A stretch of DNA of 18,286 bases from DATFUL01 sp041499035 (GCA_041499035.1 JBGQJK010000020.1:1-18286); one strand, 5' to 3'. Shown: positions 6,052-13,505, numbered from the stretch's first letter. Made by a program: numbers and translations. Notes: generated by a model not told the origin, from the sequence alone.

Positions 6052-6950
6052 TTTCCCTCTTTCAATTGTTCCACAAACTCGTCTACCATTTCTCTCCAGG
6101 TATTAAATTTCATCTCCAGTTTCTTCTCAGTAATCTCTGTTTTTAAACCCCCGAGAATTGAGCGGGGAGTTCTGCCCGGAGCCTTAAGAAATTCAACCAT
6201 CAAGCCTTTTTGAAGTTCAACGGGCTTCCCCGCATACTTAGAAAGAAGATAAGACCCGATTTCATAGGGAGTAGTCGTATCGGATGCGATATGAAATACG
6301 CCGGTTAGTTCTCCTTCTATAATTTTTGTCAGGGGCTCAATCAAATCATCTATAAAAATCACGCTCTGAACTTGATCGGTAAATAGTGGGTATAATTTTT
6401 GTTCATTGTATAATTTGATCAAATTTCTTGCCCAATCATTTTTTAACTCGTAACGCGAGGCTCTGAAAGGATAACCGTACCTGACAATAGCATATTTATT
6501 TGAAGTAGTAGCCACCATATACTCTGCTCTATTTTTAGTCCAGCCATACCAGCCCAGCCCGTTTGGGGTTTCCTGTAGTATAGAGTCTTCCGAATACGGT
6601 CCGGGCAGCTCCTCTGTTCCCGGAAAGACAAAATCGGTCGAGATGTGTACCAGAAACGTATCATTTTCGTTGCAGTATTCGGCCAAATTTTTCGGGCCTA
6701 TCACATTAAGCCTGTAGGCCAAACCTGTTTCATCACCCTTTTGAGACTCCGCCCCATCAACATTAGTAAACGCAGCAAAGTTTAAAACCGCGTCAAATTT
6801 ATTTTGCCCAAAGTATTCCTCTACCGAAGCATTGTCTGTTATATCCAGCGTCTTTTCATCAATTCCAGTTATTTCCAATCTTGATTTTGCCAAATCACAG
6901 AATCTGGAACCCACTAAACCAGTGTGTCCTACTACTAATAATTTTTTCAC
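6048..6950 (-). CDS. rfbD: dTDP-4-dehydrorhamnose reductase (RmlD/RfbD)
   Basis: Catalyses the last step of dTDP-L-rhamnose synthesis, NAD(P)H reduction of dTDP-4-keto-L-rhamnose, in the cytoplasm. The 300-residue protein is an extended-type SDR: nucleotide-binding VGHTGLVG (7-14), LNFAAFTNVDGAE (56-68, the AYTxVDxAE motif of RmlD), HISTDFVFPG (102-111) with the catalytic Thr105, and the YxxxK pair Tyr135/Lys139 in WYGWTKN. Length is normal. The start is GTG at 6950, overlapping the rfbC stop as GTGA, so the two are translationally coupled. It is the last gene of the long minus-strand block; no intrinsic terminator is visible in the 250 nt beyond it. A related SDR acting on another dTDP-hexose cannot be excluded, because the RmlC partner is unusual. 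Confidence 0.9.
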   Translation of the reverse strand: MKKLLVVGHTGLVGSRFCDLAKSRLEITGIDEKTLDITDNASVEEYFGQNKFDAVLNFAAFTNVDGAESQKGDETGLAYRLNVIGPKNLAEYCNENDTFLVHISTDFVFPGTEELPGPYSEDSILQETPNGLGWYGWTKNRAEYMVATTSNKYAIVRYGYPFRASRYELKNDWARNLIKLYNEQKLYPLFTDQVQSVIFIDDLIEPLTKIIEGELTGVFHIASDTTTPYEIGSYLLSKYAGKPVELQKGLMVEFLKAPGRTPRSILGGLKTEITEKKLEMKFNTWREMVDEFVEQLKEGN

Positions 6951-7528
6951 TTTGTAAATTTTTGTGGAAACAACTGCCGCAGGCTTGGGTTATTTCTGTC
7001 GCGCTCGGAAAGAATTGGATCCTTCAAGGGCCATTTAATGTTCAAGTCTGGGTCGTCCCAAGCTACGCCGCGGGCTTTAGCATCATCCCAATATTCGTCA
7101 ATCAGATAAAAATAATGCATCATCTCCGTTCCCAAAACGCAAATAGAGTTGCCTATCCCACCCGCGGGCAAAAAAAGTGCACTCCGCGGTGAGTCTTCCT
7201 TGGTATTGTCAATTGTTACATATTCTACTTTACCGAAAGTGGGGCTTTCGGGCCTGAGATCGCAGATCGGAGCATATAAAATGCCGGTGACCGGGTAAAT
7301 TAGTTTGTTCCAATCCTCAGAGTGAACTGCTTTTATAACCCCCGGCTTCATATACGCATGTGTCCACTGAACCGGATTAAAATCGACGCCCGTAGCGGCT
7401 TTTAATTCTTTCTTATTGTATGGTTCATGCAAAAAACCCCGCGCGTCACCGAGTATTGGACGCTCAATTAAAACAACGCCGGGAATTGAAGTTTTTTTAA
7501 TATGTTTATCAGGGTCGAATCTCATCAT
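6947..7528 (-). CDS. rfbC: dTDP-4-dehydrorhamnose 3,5-epimerase-like protein (RmlC), divergent
   Basis: A 193-residue cupin of the RmlC family, expected to epimerise C3 and C5 of dTDP-4-keto-6-deoxyglucose. Matching parts are GDARGFLHEPYN (27-38), DLRPESPTFG (90-99), GVAWDDPDLNIKWP (154-167) and ILSERD (172-177). The usual RGLHYQ motif is KAVHSE (66-71), which keeps His69, the presumed base. The usual PxGFAHGF motif is PAGGIGNSI (121-129), so the second active-site His is Asn127. Tyr146 and Asp159 line up with the usual Tyr and the Asp of the catalytic dyad. The family is clear, but activity or substrate may differ. The gene sits between rfbB (22-nt gap with a TATAAT) and rfbD (GTGA overlap). 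ATGs at 7528 and 7525 are adjacent, and either may be used. Confidence 0.85.
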   Translation of the reverse strand: MMRFDPDKHIKKTSIPGVVLIERPILGDARGFLHEPYNKKELKAATGVDFNPVQWTHAYMKPGVIKAVHSEDWNKLIYPVTGILYAPICDLRPESPTFGKVEYVTIDNTKEDSPRSALFLPAGGIGNSICVLGTEMMHYFYLIDEYWDDAKARGVAWDDPDLNIKWPLKDPILSERDRNNPSLRQLFPQKFTK

Positions 7529-7537
7529 AGATAGGTA

Positions 7538-7543
7538 ATTATA
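7538..7543 (-). promoter_or_regulatory. Possible -10 box (TATAAT) before rfbC
   Basis: A consensus TATAAT lies in the 22-nt gap between rfbB and rfbC, followed by 9 nt and the ATG at 7528. It could give rfbC-rfbD an internal promoter with a leader of a few nucleotides. AT-rich gaps produce such matches by chance, so support is modest. Confidence 0.35.
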
Positions 7544-7550
7544 TTACAAA

Positions 7551-9476
7551 TCAGTCGGTTTCTTTACCCTCACCAGATAGATCTATTGTATAAACTCCGG
7601 AGAGTGTGAGCCTCGACATTGCTGCCAGAAAATAGGCATCGTCACACTTACTGACAATTTCCGAAACCTCGGTAACGGGCCAAAGAACTATCCCTTCGCC
7701 TTCTTCAAATTTATCCCCGGCCTGGATCTCGGAATATTTACTTTCATCAAAATTCAGCATGACTGCATAAAGATTCGGATGATTATTCGTCATGCCGGTG
7801 TCGGGAGAAACTCTCCCAAGACTCACAATTTCATTAAGTGTTATGCCTCCTTCTTTGATATCTAAATTCAAATCCTTCTTTAGAGACCTAAGAATAAAAT
7901 TCAAAACACTTTCGTTCAGCTTGGGAAACCCTCCGGCCAAATTATATTCCAATGCTCCGGTAGGAAACTTTTCTTCCCTTCGGAAGGCAAAATGCGTTAT
8001 CTCACCTCTACGCCTGATCATAACCAGTAGTTTTGCCCCTGATTTTGGTCCCCAACCCCATGAGTAGTAACCCTCCGATCTTTTTTCCCCATTTTCATTT
8101 TCAACTTCAAACCAGGTCGCAATACCATAGATCCCAAATTCGCGGGACGCATGGTCAATTTTTACGAGCTTAAGGAGAGTGTCCCCGCTTATTCTGTCTT
8201 CCCTGCTCGATAAGTCCTCGACATAGCCGAAAGTCGCAGGTTCCATGCCCAGCAATTTAATTTCGTCTTTAATTTCCTTTGAACTATTGGTATACCACTC
8301 ATGAGATTCCAAGTTCTTCATGACCATTTCGTAACGAACGATATTTGCCTCTACAAAATGCTCCCCAAGGTCGGTTTTTTTGACTTCGACTTTTTCGTGT
8401 TCTTCAAGCTTGCCAAAAATAAATTTAGTTTTACCGGTCTCTCGGTCCAGGGTAATAAAAGCGCTCACAGACCTGTCTTCATCGGTTATAATTGCCCGGC
8501 GCTTTAGAAGCGGCCTCCACCACTCCTGATTCTTTCTATACCAATCGATTGTTTCTTTGAGGCCGTCATCGAAACTATCTCGTCCGATTTCCGGCTTCCA
8601 GCCCAACTCAGTGATTATTTTAGTCGCATCAATCGCATATCTTCTATCATTACTATGTCTGTCGGGTACGTGTCTGATTTTATCCGGATCTTCGCCGTAA
8701 AGAAACACAATTTTCTCCGCAATATAATTGTTATCTCGGTCGTTATTGGAACCAACCAGGTAGGTTTCACCTTTTTTACCTTTTCTTAAGATTAAATCTA
8801 TTGCCGAAGAATGGTCCTTGGTATGAATCCAGTCTCGAACGTTGCGGCCGTCACCATGAATCGGGATTTGAATGCCGTCGATCAGGTTCGAAATAACAAT
8901 CGGGACAAATTTTTCGGGGAACTGATATGGACCATAGTTATTGGAACAATTGGAAATAGTAATGTACATACCTGTTTTCTTATAAAATTCCATAACGACC
9001 TTATCTGCCTCGGCTTTGCTTAGTGCATAGAGATTATCGGGGCGAGGGGCATAAGGAGTATTTTCGGTAAATTTTTCATCCGACAAAAGGGGAAGCTCAC
9101 CATAAACTTCATCTGTAGAAATATGGTGAAATCTCGGGATTTTTTGTTTCTCGGCTTCCTCAAGAAGAACAAGAGTCCCATGTACATTTGTCTGCCAATA
9201 TCGACTGGGGTCAAAAATGCTCCTGTCCACATGGCTCTCGGCGGCAAAATGAATTACGGCGTCTACCCCACCCATTGCCTCGGATACTTTTGCCCGGTCA
9301 TTTATATCCGCCTCAATAAACTTAATATTTTTTATTACCGGATTGAGGTTTTCCATGTTGCCTGCGTAAGTTAAAGCGTCTATTACCCGAATCTCATCAT
9401 TTGGATATTTACTATTCCAGTAGTGAACGAAGTTTGCTCCAATGAAACCCGCGGCTCCAGTTACAAGTAGTTTCAT
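7551..9476 (-). CDS. rfbB: dTDP-glucose 4,6-dehydratase (RfbB) fused to a Nudix-like C-terminal domain
   Basis: Residues 1 to about 330 are a complete RmlB: GAAGFIG (7-13, NAD binding), HFAAESHVDRS (76-86), STDEVYG (120-126) with Thr121/Asp122/Glu123, Tyr150-x3-Lys154, NNYGPYQFPEKF (179-190) and HGDGRNVRDWIH (207-218). It converts dTDP-glucose to dTDP-4-keto-6-deoxyglucose. The family is normally about 320-360 residues; this protein has 641. The extra part ends in a region shaped like an ADP-sugar pyrophosphatase: LAGGFPKLNES (513-523), then LRSLKKDLNL (529-538), then LGRVSPDTGM (553-562). Spacing fits the Nudix box G-x5-E-x7-R exactly (G516, E522, R530), but the catalytic REUxEE is RSLKKD, so hydrolysis is unlikely. 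Residues 335-480 are not recognised. The frame is uninterrupted, so this is one polypeptide. Promoter: see 9494-9502. Confidence 0.92.
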   Translation of the reverse strand: MKLLVTGAAGFIGANFVHYWNSKYPNDEIRVIDALTYAGNMENLNPVIKNIKFIEADINDRAKVSEAMGGVDAVIHFAAESHVDRSIFDPSRYWQTNVHGTLVLLEEAEKQKIPRFHHISTDEVYGELPLLSDEKFTENTPYAPRPDNLYALSKAEADKVVMEFYKKTGMYITISNCSNNYGPYQFPEKFVPIVISNLIDGIQIPIHGDGRNVRDWIHTKDHSSAIDLILRKGKKGETYLVGSNNDRDNNYIAEKIVFLYGEDPDKIRHVPDRHSNDRRYAIDATKIITELGWKPEIGRDSFDDGLKETIDWYRKNQEWWRPLLKRRAIITDEDRSVSAFITLDRETGKTKFIFGKLEEHEKVEVKKTDLGEHFVEANIVRYEMVMKNLESHEWYTNSSKEIKDEIKLLGMEPATFGYVEDLSSREDRISGDTLLKLVKIDHASREFGIYGIATWFEVENENGEKRSEGYYSWGWGPKSGAKLLVMIRRRGEITHFAFRREEKFPTGALEYNLAGGFPKLNESVLNFILRSLKKDLNLDIKEGGITLNEIVSLGRVSPDTGMTNNHPNLYAVMLNFDESKYSEIQAGDKFEEGEGIVLWPVTEVSEIVSKCDDAYFLAAMSRLTLSGVYTIDLSGEGKETD

Positions 9477-9493
9477 GTTCGTTTGCGAATTAG

Positions 9494-9502
9494 ATTATAC
9501 CA
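9494..9502 (-). promoter_or_regulatory. Extended -10 promoter for rfbB-rfbC-rfbD
   Basis: On the minus strand TGG-TATAAT is followed by 17 nt and the ATG at 9476, giving a predicted leader of about 10 nt with no Shine-Dalgarno motif. TTGCCG 18 nt upstream of the hexamer is a fair -35. It starts within 10 nt of the ykuK-like stop codon, so the rhamnose genes can be transcribed separately from galU. Confidence 0.55.
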
Positions 9503-9503
9503 A

Positions 9504-9986
9504 TTAGGTATGCTTGTCGGCAACAGAAGAAGCTCCCCAACTGTCCGGCTTGGTTTTTGCTTTAAAACCGTTGCCTTGAACCATTCCCACAACTTCCTTA
9601 ATCATATCCCGTGTCGGACCCAAGGGGCCTACGTCGATATGTATCTCAAAGTCATATTTTGAAGGTGAGATTTTGTCCCTCAGGAGGGGTACAATTTCCC
9701 TTGCAGCCGAAAGTGACATTTGAGTTTCGGTATATATCTTTTCCCTCAAAACCGGCTTTCTGGCAACCTTTTCTTTTCTCCAAAAATATCTGGCGCCGCT
9801 GCCCGTCCTATGAACTATCAGGGCAGTCACGAAGTCAATCTCCTCACGGCCATTAACCCGTTTTGCCTGAGAATCTGAACCTATCACAACTCTATAAAAC
9901 TTTTCCGGCTCCTGATTTATAAAGTCCGCGATATCCAGAATCGACTGTTCGACAGTAAGATCACCTTTAGTGGGACTTGTAAACAT
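9504..9986 (-). CDS. ykuK: YkuK-type ribonuclease H-like protein (DUF458)
   Basis: A 160-residue soluble protein matching the YkuK/DUF458 family, which has an RNase H-like fold and an uncertain cellular role. It starts MFTSPTKGDLTVEQSILDI, the family's typical opening. Acidic residues that could form an RNase H-type metal site are in VVIGSDSQA (Asp near residue 38), EIHIDVGP (Asp near 121) and SVADKHT at the C-terminus. The ATG at 9986 shares its A with the galU stop (TGATG), which indicates coupled translation. A TTG one codon upstream is less likely. Its position between galU and rfbB does not suggest a sugar-related role. Nuclease activity is inferred from the fold only. Confidence 0.8.
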   Translation of the reverse strand: MFTSPTKGDLTVEQSILDIADFINQEPEKFYRVVIGSDSQAKRVNGREEIDFVTALIVHRTGSGARYFWRKEKVARKPVLREKIYTETQMSLSAAREIVPLLRDKISPSKYDFEIHIDVGPLGPTRDMIKEVVGMVQGNGFKAKTKPDSWGASSVADKHT

Positions 9987-10876
9987 CAAAGCTGAAGACT
10001 TTTAAGATATTCCCTAAATTTGCCGTTAAGTCCGGGGTGTTGCAAGGCGAATTCAACAACTGTTTTAAGATACTCAATCTTATTTCCGGTATCATAATAT
10101 TTTCCATTTGCTATCTCAACAGCCAGGATTCTCTTGCCGTCTCTGATCATGGGAAGAAAAAGGTCGTTGTAGTAAAGCTCTTCTCCCTCTTTGAGATTCC
10201 TAACACGCTCGTCCAGATAATTAAAGATGTCTGGGGTAAAAACGAAACCGGATCCATATGCCAGGTCTGAGGGAGCGTTTTCTATTCCTGGCTTTTCAAT
10301 TGTCAATTTAACGTCAAGAATTCCAGGTTCAACCTCAGTCCCCCCTGCAAATCCGTAGCGTTTGTAGTCGTCATCACTTTTTGCCTTCCATGCCGATAAA
10401 CATGATGCCCCGTATTTCTCATAAGCGGCCACAAGTTGCTTGAACCTGGATGGCTTAGCAACAATGAAATCATCGCTCCATGTATAGATAAAGGGTTCGT
10501 CGCCAATAATATGTCTGGCATTAAGAAGCGGAGTTCCGTTTCCGTAGGGACCTTTTTGGCGAACATAAACAAAGTTGGCCAAATTGGCAATCTTTTCAAC
10601 TTCCTCCAAAAGTGGCTTTTTCTTCTCACCACCCATCCTTAGGTTTTCAATCAAATCCAGATTCGGATAGTCAAAATGATCTTCAATCGTGCGTTTATGA
10701 TAGCCGGTAACTATGATTATGTCTTTTATCCCGGCATCAACCAATTCTTCGACAACATATTGGATAACCGGCTTATCCACAATTGGAAGCATTTCTTTAG
10801 GCATGGCCTTGGTTTGGGGAAGGAAACGTGTGCCAAACCCTGCTGCCGGAATTACGGCTTTTGTGATCTTTTTCAT
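9986..10876 (-). CDS. galU: UTP-glucose-1-phosphate uridylyltransferase (GalU), variant
   Basis: Makes UDP-glucose from UTP and glucose-1-phosphate. The 296-residue protein has the GalU opening KAVIPAAGFGTRFLPQTKAMPKEMLP (6-31), with the phosphate-binding GxGTRxxP and Lys27, then VTGYHKRTIEDHFD (56-69), IEKP (193-196, sugar-phosphate Lys) and YYDTGNKIEYL (260-270). It differs from textbook GalU at two base- and metal-site loops: the usual GLGHAVL is YGNGTPLL (111-118), and LADDLI is TWSDDFI (132-138), which keeps Asp135/Asp136. Since no rmlA is present here, use of dTTP as well as UTP is conceivable but not shown. It pairs naturally with galE in the same block. The start is placed at the canonical MKKITKAVIPAAG. 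Confidence 0.93.
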   Translation of the reverse strand: MKKITKAVIPAAGFGTRFLPQTKAMPKEMLPIVDKPVIQYVVEELVDAGIKDIIIVTGYHKRTIEDHFDYPNLDLIENLRMGGEKKKPLLEEVEKIANLANFVYVRQKGPYGNGTPLLNARHIIGDEPFIYTWSDDFIVAKPSRFKQLVAAYEKYGASCLSAWKAKSDDDYKRYGFAGGTEVEPGILDVKLTIEKPGIENAPSDLAYGSGFVFTPDIFNYLDERVRNLKEGEELYYNDLFLPMIRDGKRILAVEIANGKYYDTGNKIEYLKTVVEFALQHPGLNGKFREYLKSLQL

Positions 10877-10887
10877 GGCTAGAATGT

Positions 10888-10896
10888 ATTATATCA
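10888..10896 (-). promoter_or_regulatory. Extended -10 promoter for galU, built on the upstream stop codon
   Basis: TGA-TATAAT on the minus strand ends 11 nt before the galU ATG, predicting a leader of about 4-5 nt. The TGA is also the stop codon of the small membrane protein gene. An overlapping alternative hexamer, TACATT (10883-10888), sits 6 nt from the ATG and would make the mRNA leaderless. Confidence 0.5.
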
Positions 10897-11154
10897 CGAT
10901 CGAATTATCAAAGAGAATATTACGGTAAGCCCGAGAATAGCCACCGCCAGGTACTCCAAAAACACCTCAAAGTGAAAGTCCTTGTGGAGTAGATGATGAA
11001 CCACACCCCAGGCAAGGTAGCCTGAGGCCAATGCCACTGCAATACTGAGTTGAAAGTTTTTGTCGTAGGAGAAAAGTACCAAGCCTGCAAAGCCGACAAA
11101 AAGTATCCCAAAGAGAGATAAGTAATGCGGTAGATGTTTTACAAAAGCCTTCAT
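10894..11154 (-). CDS. Small three-helix membrane protein, unknown function
   Basis: An 86-residue protein with three hydrophobic stretches (about 11-29, 36-52 and 65-83) separated by short polar loops, including HHLLHKDFHFE (53-63), which is rich in histidine. No family is recognised. The ATG at 11154 overlaps the stop of the CAP gene as ATGA, which implies coupled translation and perhaps a physical link to the CAP protein, whose own C-terminus is membrane embedded. The start MKAFVKHLPHY is basic and suits an inner-membrane protein. The gene ends 17 nt before galU. The histidine-bearing loop might bind metal, but nothing else supports this. Confidence 0.75.
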   Translation of the reverse strand: MKAFVKHLPHYLSLFGILFVGFAGLVLFSYDKNFQLSIAVALASGYLAWGVVHHLLHKDFHFEVFLEYLAVAILGLTVIFSLIIRS

Positions 11155-12083
11155 ATAATTTGCCCCGCCTTCAATATCAATATTACAGCCAAAATCATCC
11201 CGAGGTAAGCAATATGCGCCAATGTCCTGCCGCCAATCCTGGCAATTCTTTCGCGCCTGACTATTATCAAATCGATCGAAAACACTAAGAGGAGGAGACC
11301 GATTACCCCGAGCGACAAATTTTTGGTAAAGGCAAACGGCGAAACTACCGGGCTTGAAGTAGCCGCAACAGTCACGGGAGACGGTGTGGGAGATTCTACG
11401 ACTACCGGTAAAACCGGAGAGGCTTGGGGCAACAAGGCTTGACCTAATGCTTTTGAGGAAGGTGTTGGAGAGGCAATATCCTGAGCTTTGGCCACCGGAA
11501 TTGAAGGAGAACCGGAAAGCGTGGATCCAAAAAATTGAACTATTATTGTTGTATCGGCACCCGCGAGTGAACCTTCTACAACCCCAATCCCGATCTCTTT
11601 ATAGTGAGAGTTTAATATATTTTCTTTATGGGTCGGCGAATTCATCCAGGCACTTACGGCACTTCCCGCATCGGAAAAGTCCCGAGCAAGGTTTTCGCCG
11701 GCATACTGATATTTATACCCGAACTTCAAAAAAAAGCTCCAGGGACTTGTGCCGTCCGGTGCAAAGTGCGCCCAGTAGCCCTTTGCCAACATATCATTGC
11801 CTTTTGCAAGCGCTGCCGAGTCAAGAGTGCTATTTTCTGTAAGCAGCGAGAGCCCGTTTGCGGCCCTTTGAGTATTCGTTAGCCTTATTACCTCCGACGG
11901 AGAAATATTTGCGGCATACCCGAGAACTTGGGGAAAGGATGAGTGACCAAGGCTAAGAAAAAGCTGAAATCCGATCAGAAACACTACAATCAACCCGAGA
12001 CTGGAGGGATGCAAAATCCTGGCTTTCTGATTATTGCTTTGGTGAGGAATAAAAAGGTGAGCTAATAATTTTAGGGCAGACAT
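11151..12083 (-). CDS. Membrane-anchored CAP-domain protein (SCP/PR1-like)
   Basis: A 310-residue exported protein. TM1 (27-45) is followed by a CAP domain (about 62-185) with VIRLTNTQRAANGL, WAHFAPDGTSPWSF (104-117, His106), YAGENLARDF (127-136, Glu130), VSAWMNSPTHKENILN (143-158, His152) and IGIGVVEG. These are the canonical CAP cavity residues. A Pro/Ser/Thr-rich linker (203-250) then leads to two C-terminal helices (257-275, 290-306). CAP proteins are extracytoplasmic and mostly of unknown biochemical role; bacterial ones are often secreted or wall-linked. The gene begins 2 nt after the galE stop and overlaps the next gene. A TATAAT formed by the last galE codons lies 8 nt upstream and could drive it separately. 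Confidence 0.9.
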   Translation of the reverse strand: MSALKLLAHLFIPHQSNNQKARILHPSSLGLIVVFLIGFQLFLSLGHSSFPQVLGYAANISPSEVIRLTNTQRAANGLSLLTENSTLDSAALAKGNDMLAKGYWAHFAPDGTSPWSFFLKFGYKYQYAGENLARDFSDAGSAVSAWMNSPTHKENILNSHYKEIGIGVVEGSLAGADTTIIVQFFGSTLSGSPSIPVAKAQDIASPTPSSKALGQALLPQASPVLPVVVESPTPSPVTVAATSSPVVSPFAFTKNLSLGVIGLLLLVFSIDLIIVRRERIARIGGRTLAHIAYLGMILAVILILKAGQII

Positions 12084-12085
12084 TT

Positions 12086-13072
12086 CTATCCATTATATCC
12101 ATTTGGGTGGGTCTTGTGCCAGAGGTAGGCAGTTTTGACGATATCGCCTAATGTATATTTGGGACGCCAGCCAAGATCGCTTTGAATTTTGCCTATGTCT
12201 GCATATAAAGCGTTTGCATCCCCTTCCCTTTTTGGTAATGCTTTTATGCTCACCTTTTGACCGGTCACGCTCTCCACCTCACTAATCACTTCTTTATTTG
12301 AGTAGCCTTTTCCCATGCCGGCATTATAGATGGAGCTTCCTGAACCTGACAGCAATTTCTCCAAAGCTTTTGAGTGATTTTCCACCAAATCCAAAACATG
12401 TACATAGTCGCGGATACAGGTTCCGTCCGGTGTATCATAGTTATCACCAAAGAGCTCAAATTCTGTCCCAGAAAGAACGGTCTTTATAATGTTTGGGATT
12501 AAATGGCTTTCTTCTGGATGATCTTCACCGATCACCCCGTCCAGGGAGGCTCCCGCCGCATTAAAATATCTTATGGAAACAAATTTTATTCCGTAGGCAG
12601 TATCATAATCCTCAAGCATCCTTTCCATAATGTATTTCGTTTCCCCGTAAGGGTTTAGGGGATTTTTGGGATCGGTCTCGGCTATCGGAACTTTTACAGG
12701 ATTACCATAGACGCCGGCAGTTGATGAGAGAATGACACTGCCTACACCGTGTTCCTTCACAGAATCCATAAGATTCATAAAACCGATTACATTGTTGCGG
12801 TAATATTTTGCCGGATCTTTGTAAGATTCTCCCATCTGGATGAAGCTTGCCATATGGATTACACCTTCAAACTTTTCCGAAGAAAGGAGGCGGTCAAGAT
12901 TTTCCTTCTGACTGACCAAATCTATCTGTTCGAGCCGGAAATCTTTAACGGACTCCTTATGCCCTTGAGAAAGGTTATCGACGATTACAGGATCAAAACC
13001 CTTAGTTTGAAGTTCACGGACCATGAAACTACCTATATAGCCCGCCCCCCCTGTAACTAATATTTTTTTCAT
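12086..13072 (-). CDS. galE: UDP-glucose 4-epimerase (GalE)
   Basis: Interconverts UDP-glucose and UDP-galactose with tightly bound NAD. The 328-residue extended SDR has GGAGYIG (8-14), VDNLSQGH (31-38, ribose binding), VIHMASFIQMGES (71-83), LSSTAGVYG (115-123) with the catalytic Ser/Thr, Tyr142-x3-Lys146 in NPYGETKYIMERM, RYFNAAGA (168-175) and DGTCIRDYVHV, all standard for GalE. Length is normal. Some GalE enzymes also act on N-acetyl sugars; the motifs do not settle this. Its ATG is 1 nt after the stop of the VanZ-like gene (TAATATG), so it is very likely co-transcribed. galU two genes on would supply the UDP-glucose. Confidence 0.95.
   Translation of the reverse strand: MKKILVTGGAGYIGSFMVRELQTKGFDPVIVDNLSQGHKESVKDFRLEQIDLVSQKENLDRLLSSEKFEGVIHMASFIQMGESYKDPAKYYRNNVIGFMNLMDSVKEHGVGSVILSSTAGVYGNPVKVPIAETDPKNPLNPYGETKYIMERMLEDYDTAYGIKFVSIRYFNAAGASLDGVIGEDHPEESHLIPNIIKTVLSGTEFELFGDNYDTPDGTCIRDYVHVLDLVENHSKALEKLLSGSGSSIYNAGMGKGYSNKEVISEVESVTGQKVSIKALPKREGDANALYADIGKIQSDLGWRPKYTLGDIVKTAYLWHKTHPNGYNG
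12092..12097 (-). promoter_or_regulatory. Possible -10 box (TATAAT) inside the end of galE
   Basis: TATAAT formed by the last codons of galE lies 8 nt before the CAP gene ATG (12083). Distance and sequence fit a near-leaderless promoter, but the match also encodes galE Tyr-Asn, so it may be coincidental. Confidence 0.3.
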
Positions 13073-13073
13073 A

Positions 13074-13496
13074 TTAAATCAAATCAAATTTTTCGGCTAG
13101 AGAATACATTTTCTTTGAAAGTCTTGGCGGCAAATAATATGCCGCTAAGATTACCAAAGTTGCGCCTCCCCCGTCAATAAAAATATCGCGCACCCGCGAC
13201 TCCCTTCCTTGTGTAAACATTTGGTGATATTCATCTGTAGCACCGTAAAATGTGGCCAAAACTACGGCCAAAATGGCAGCATCTTTCCTAGCTATGCGAT
13301 TTATTCTAAGGGCTCTGTAAATCAAAATCGAAAGTGCGCCAAAAAGAAGTACGTGTCCGGTTTTTTTAACCGCAAAGTCCTGCCAGTAAACAGTCGAGGC
13401 AACTGGAACAGTTCCTGAAGAAAAGTGAAAAATTAAAAGCGCCCAGAGGATAACCGGAAGCCAAGCGTTTAGCCCTCTAAAAATGTTGCTTTTCAT
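13074..13496 (-). CDS. VanZ-like membrane protein
   Basis: A 140-residue protein with about four TM segments and the VanZ family pattern: an early LLIFHFSSGTVP, a conserved His in KKTGHVLLFGALS, and ATDEYHQMFTQGRESRVRDIFIDGGGA, which matches the DExHQ-x-F-xxGR-xxxxD signature. VanZ itself gives low-level teicoplanin resistance, but most family members are simply conserved membrane proteins of unknown role, and resistance should not be inferred. ATG at 13496 (MKSNIFRG) is chosen because it follows a TATAAT by 9 nt. ATG at 13517, which would overlap the previous gene by 11 nt, is an alternative. galE follows after 1 nt. Confidence 0.85.
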   Translation of the reverse strand: MKSNIFRGLNAWLPVILWALLIFHFSSGTVPVASTVYWQDFAVKKTGHVLLFGALSILIYRALRINRIARKDAAILAVVLATFYGATDEYHQMFTQGRESRVRDIFIDGGGATLVILAAYYLPPRLSKKMYSLAEKFDLI

Positions 13497-13505
13497 GACT
13501 AAAAC

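Noticed and set aside
7551..8471. C-terminal part of RfbB as a classical NDP-hexose 2,3-dehydratase
   Set aside because: The segment fits the Nudix/ADP-sugar pyrophosphatase pattern better (AGGFPKLNES, LGRVSPDTG), and the two-copy motifs of EvaA-type enzymes are not seen; kept only as a remote functional idea.
11384..11842. Plus-strand open frame of 152 codons
   Set aside because: It lies opposite the CAP-domain gene and the translation has no recognisable domain; its length reflects the codon use of the true gene.
13074..13496. Glycopeptide resistance gene vanZ
   Set aside because: Only family-level similarity is visible, there are no van cluster partners, and most VanZ-like proteins have no resistance role.
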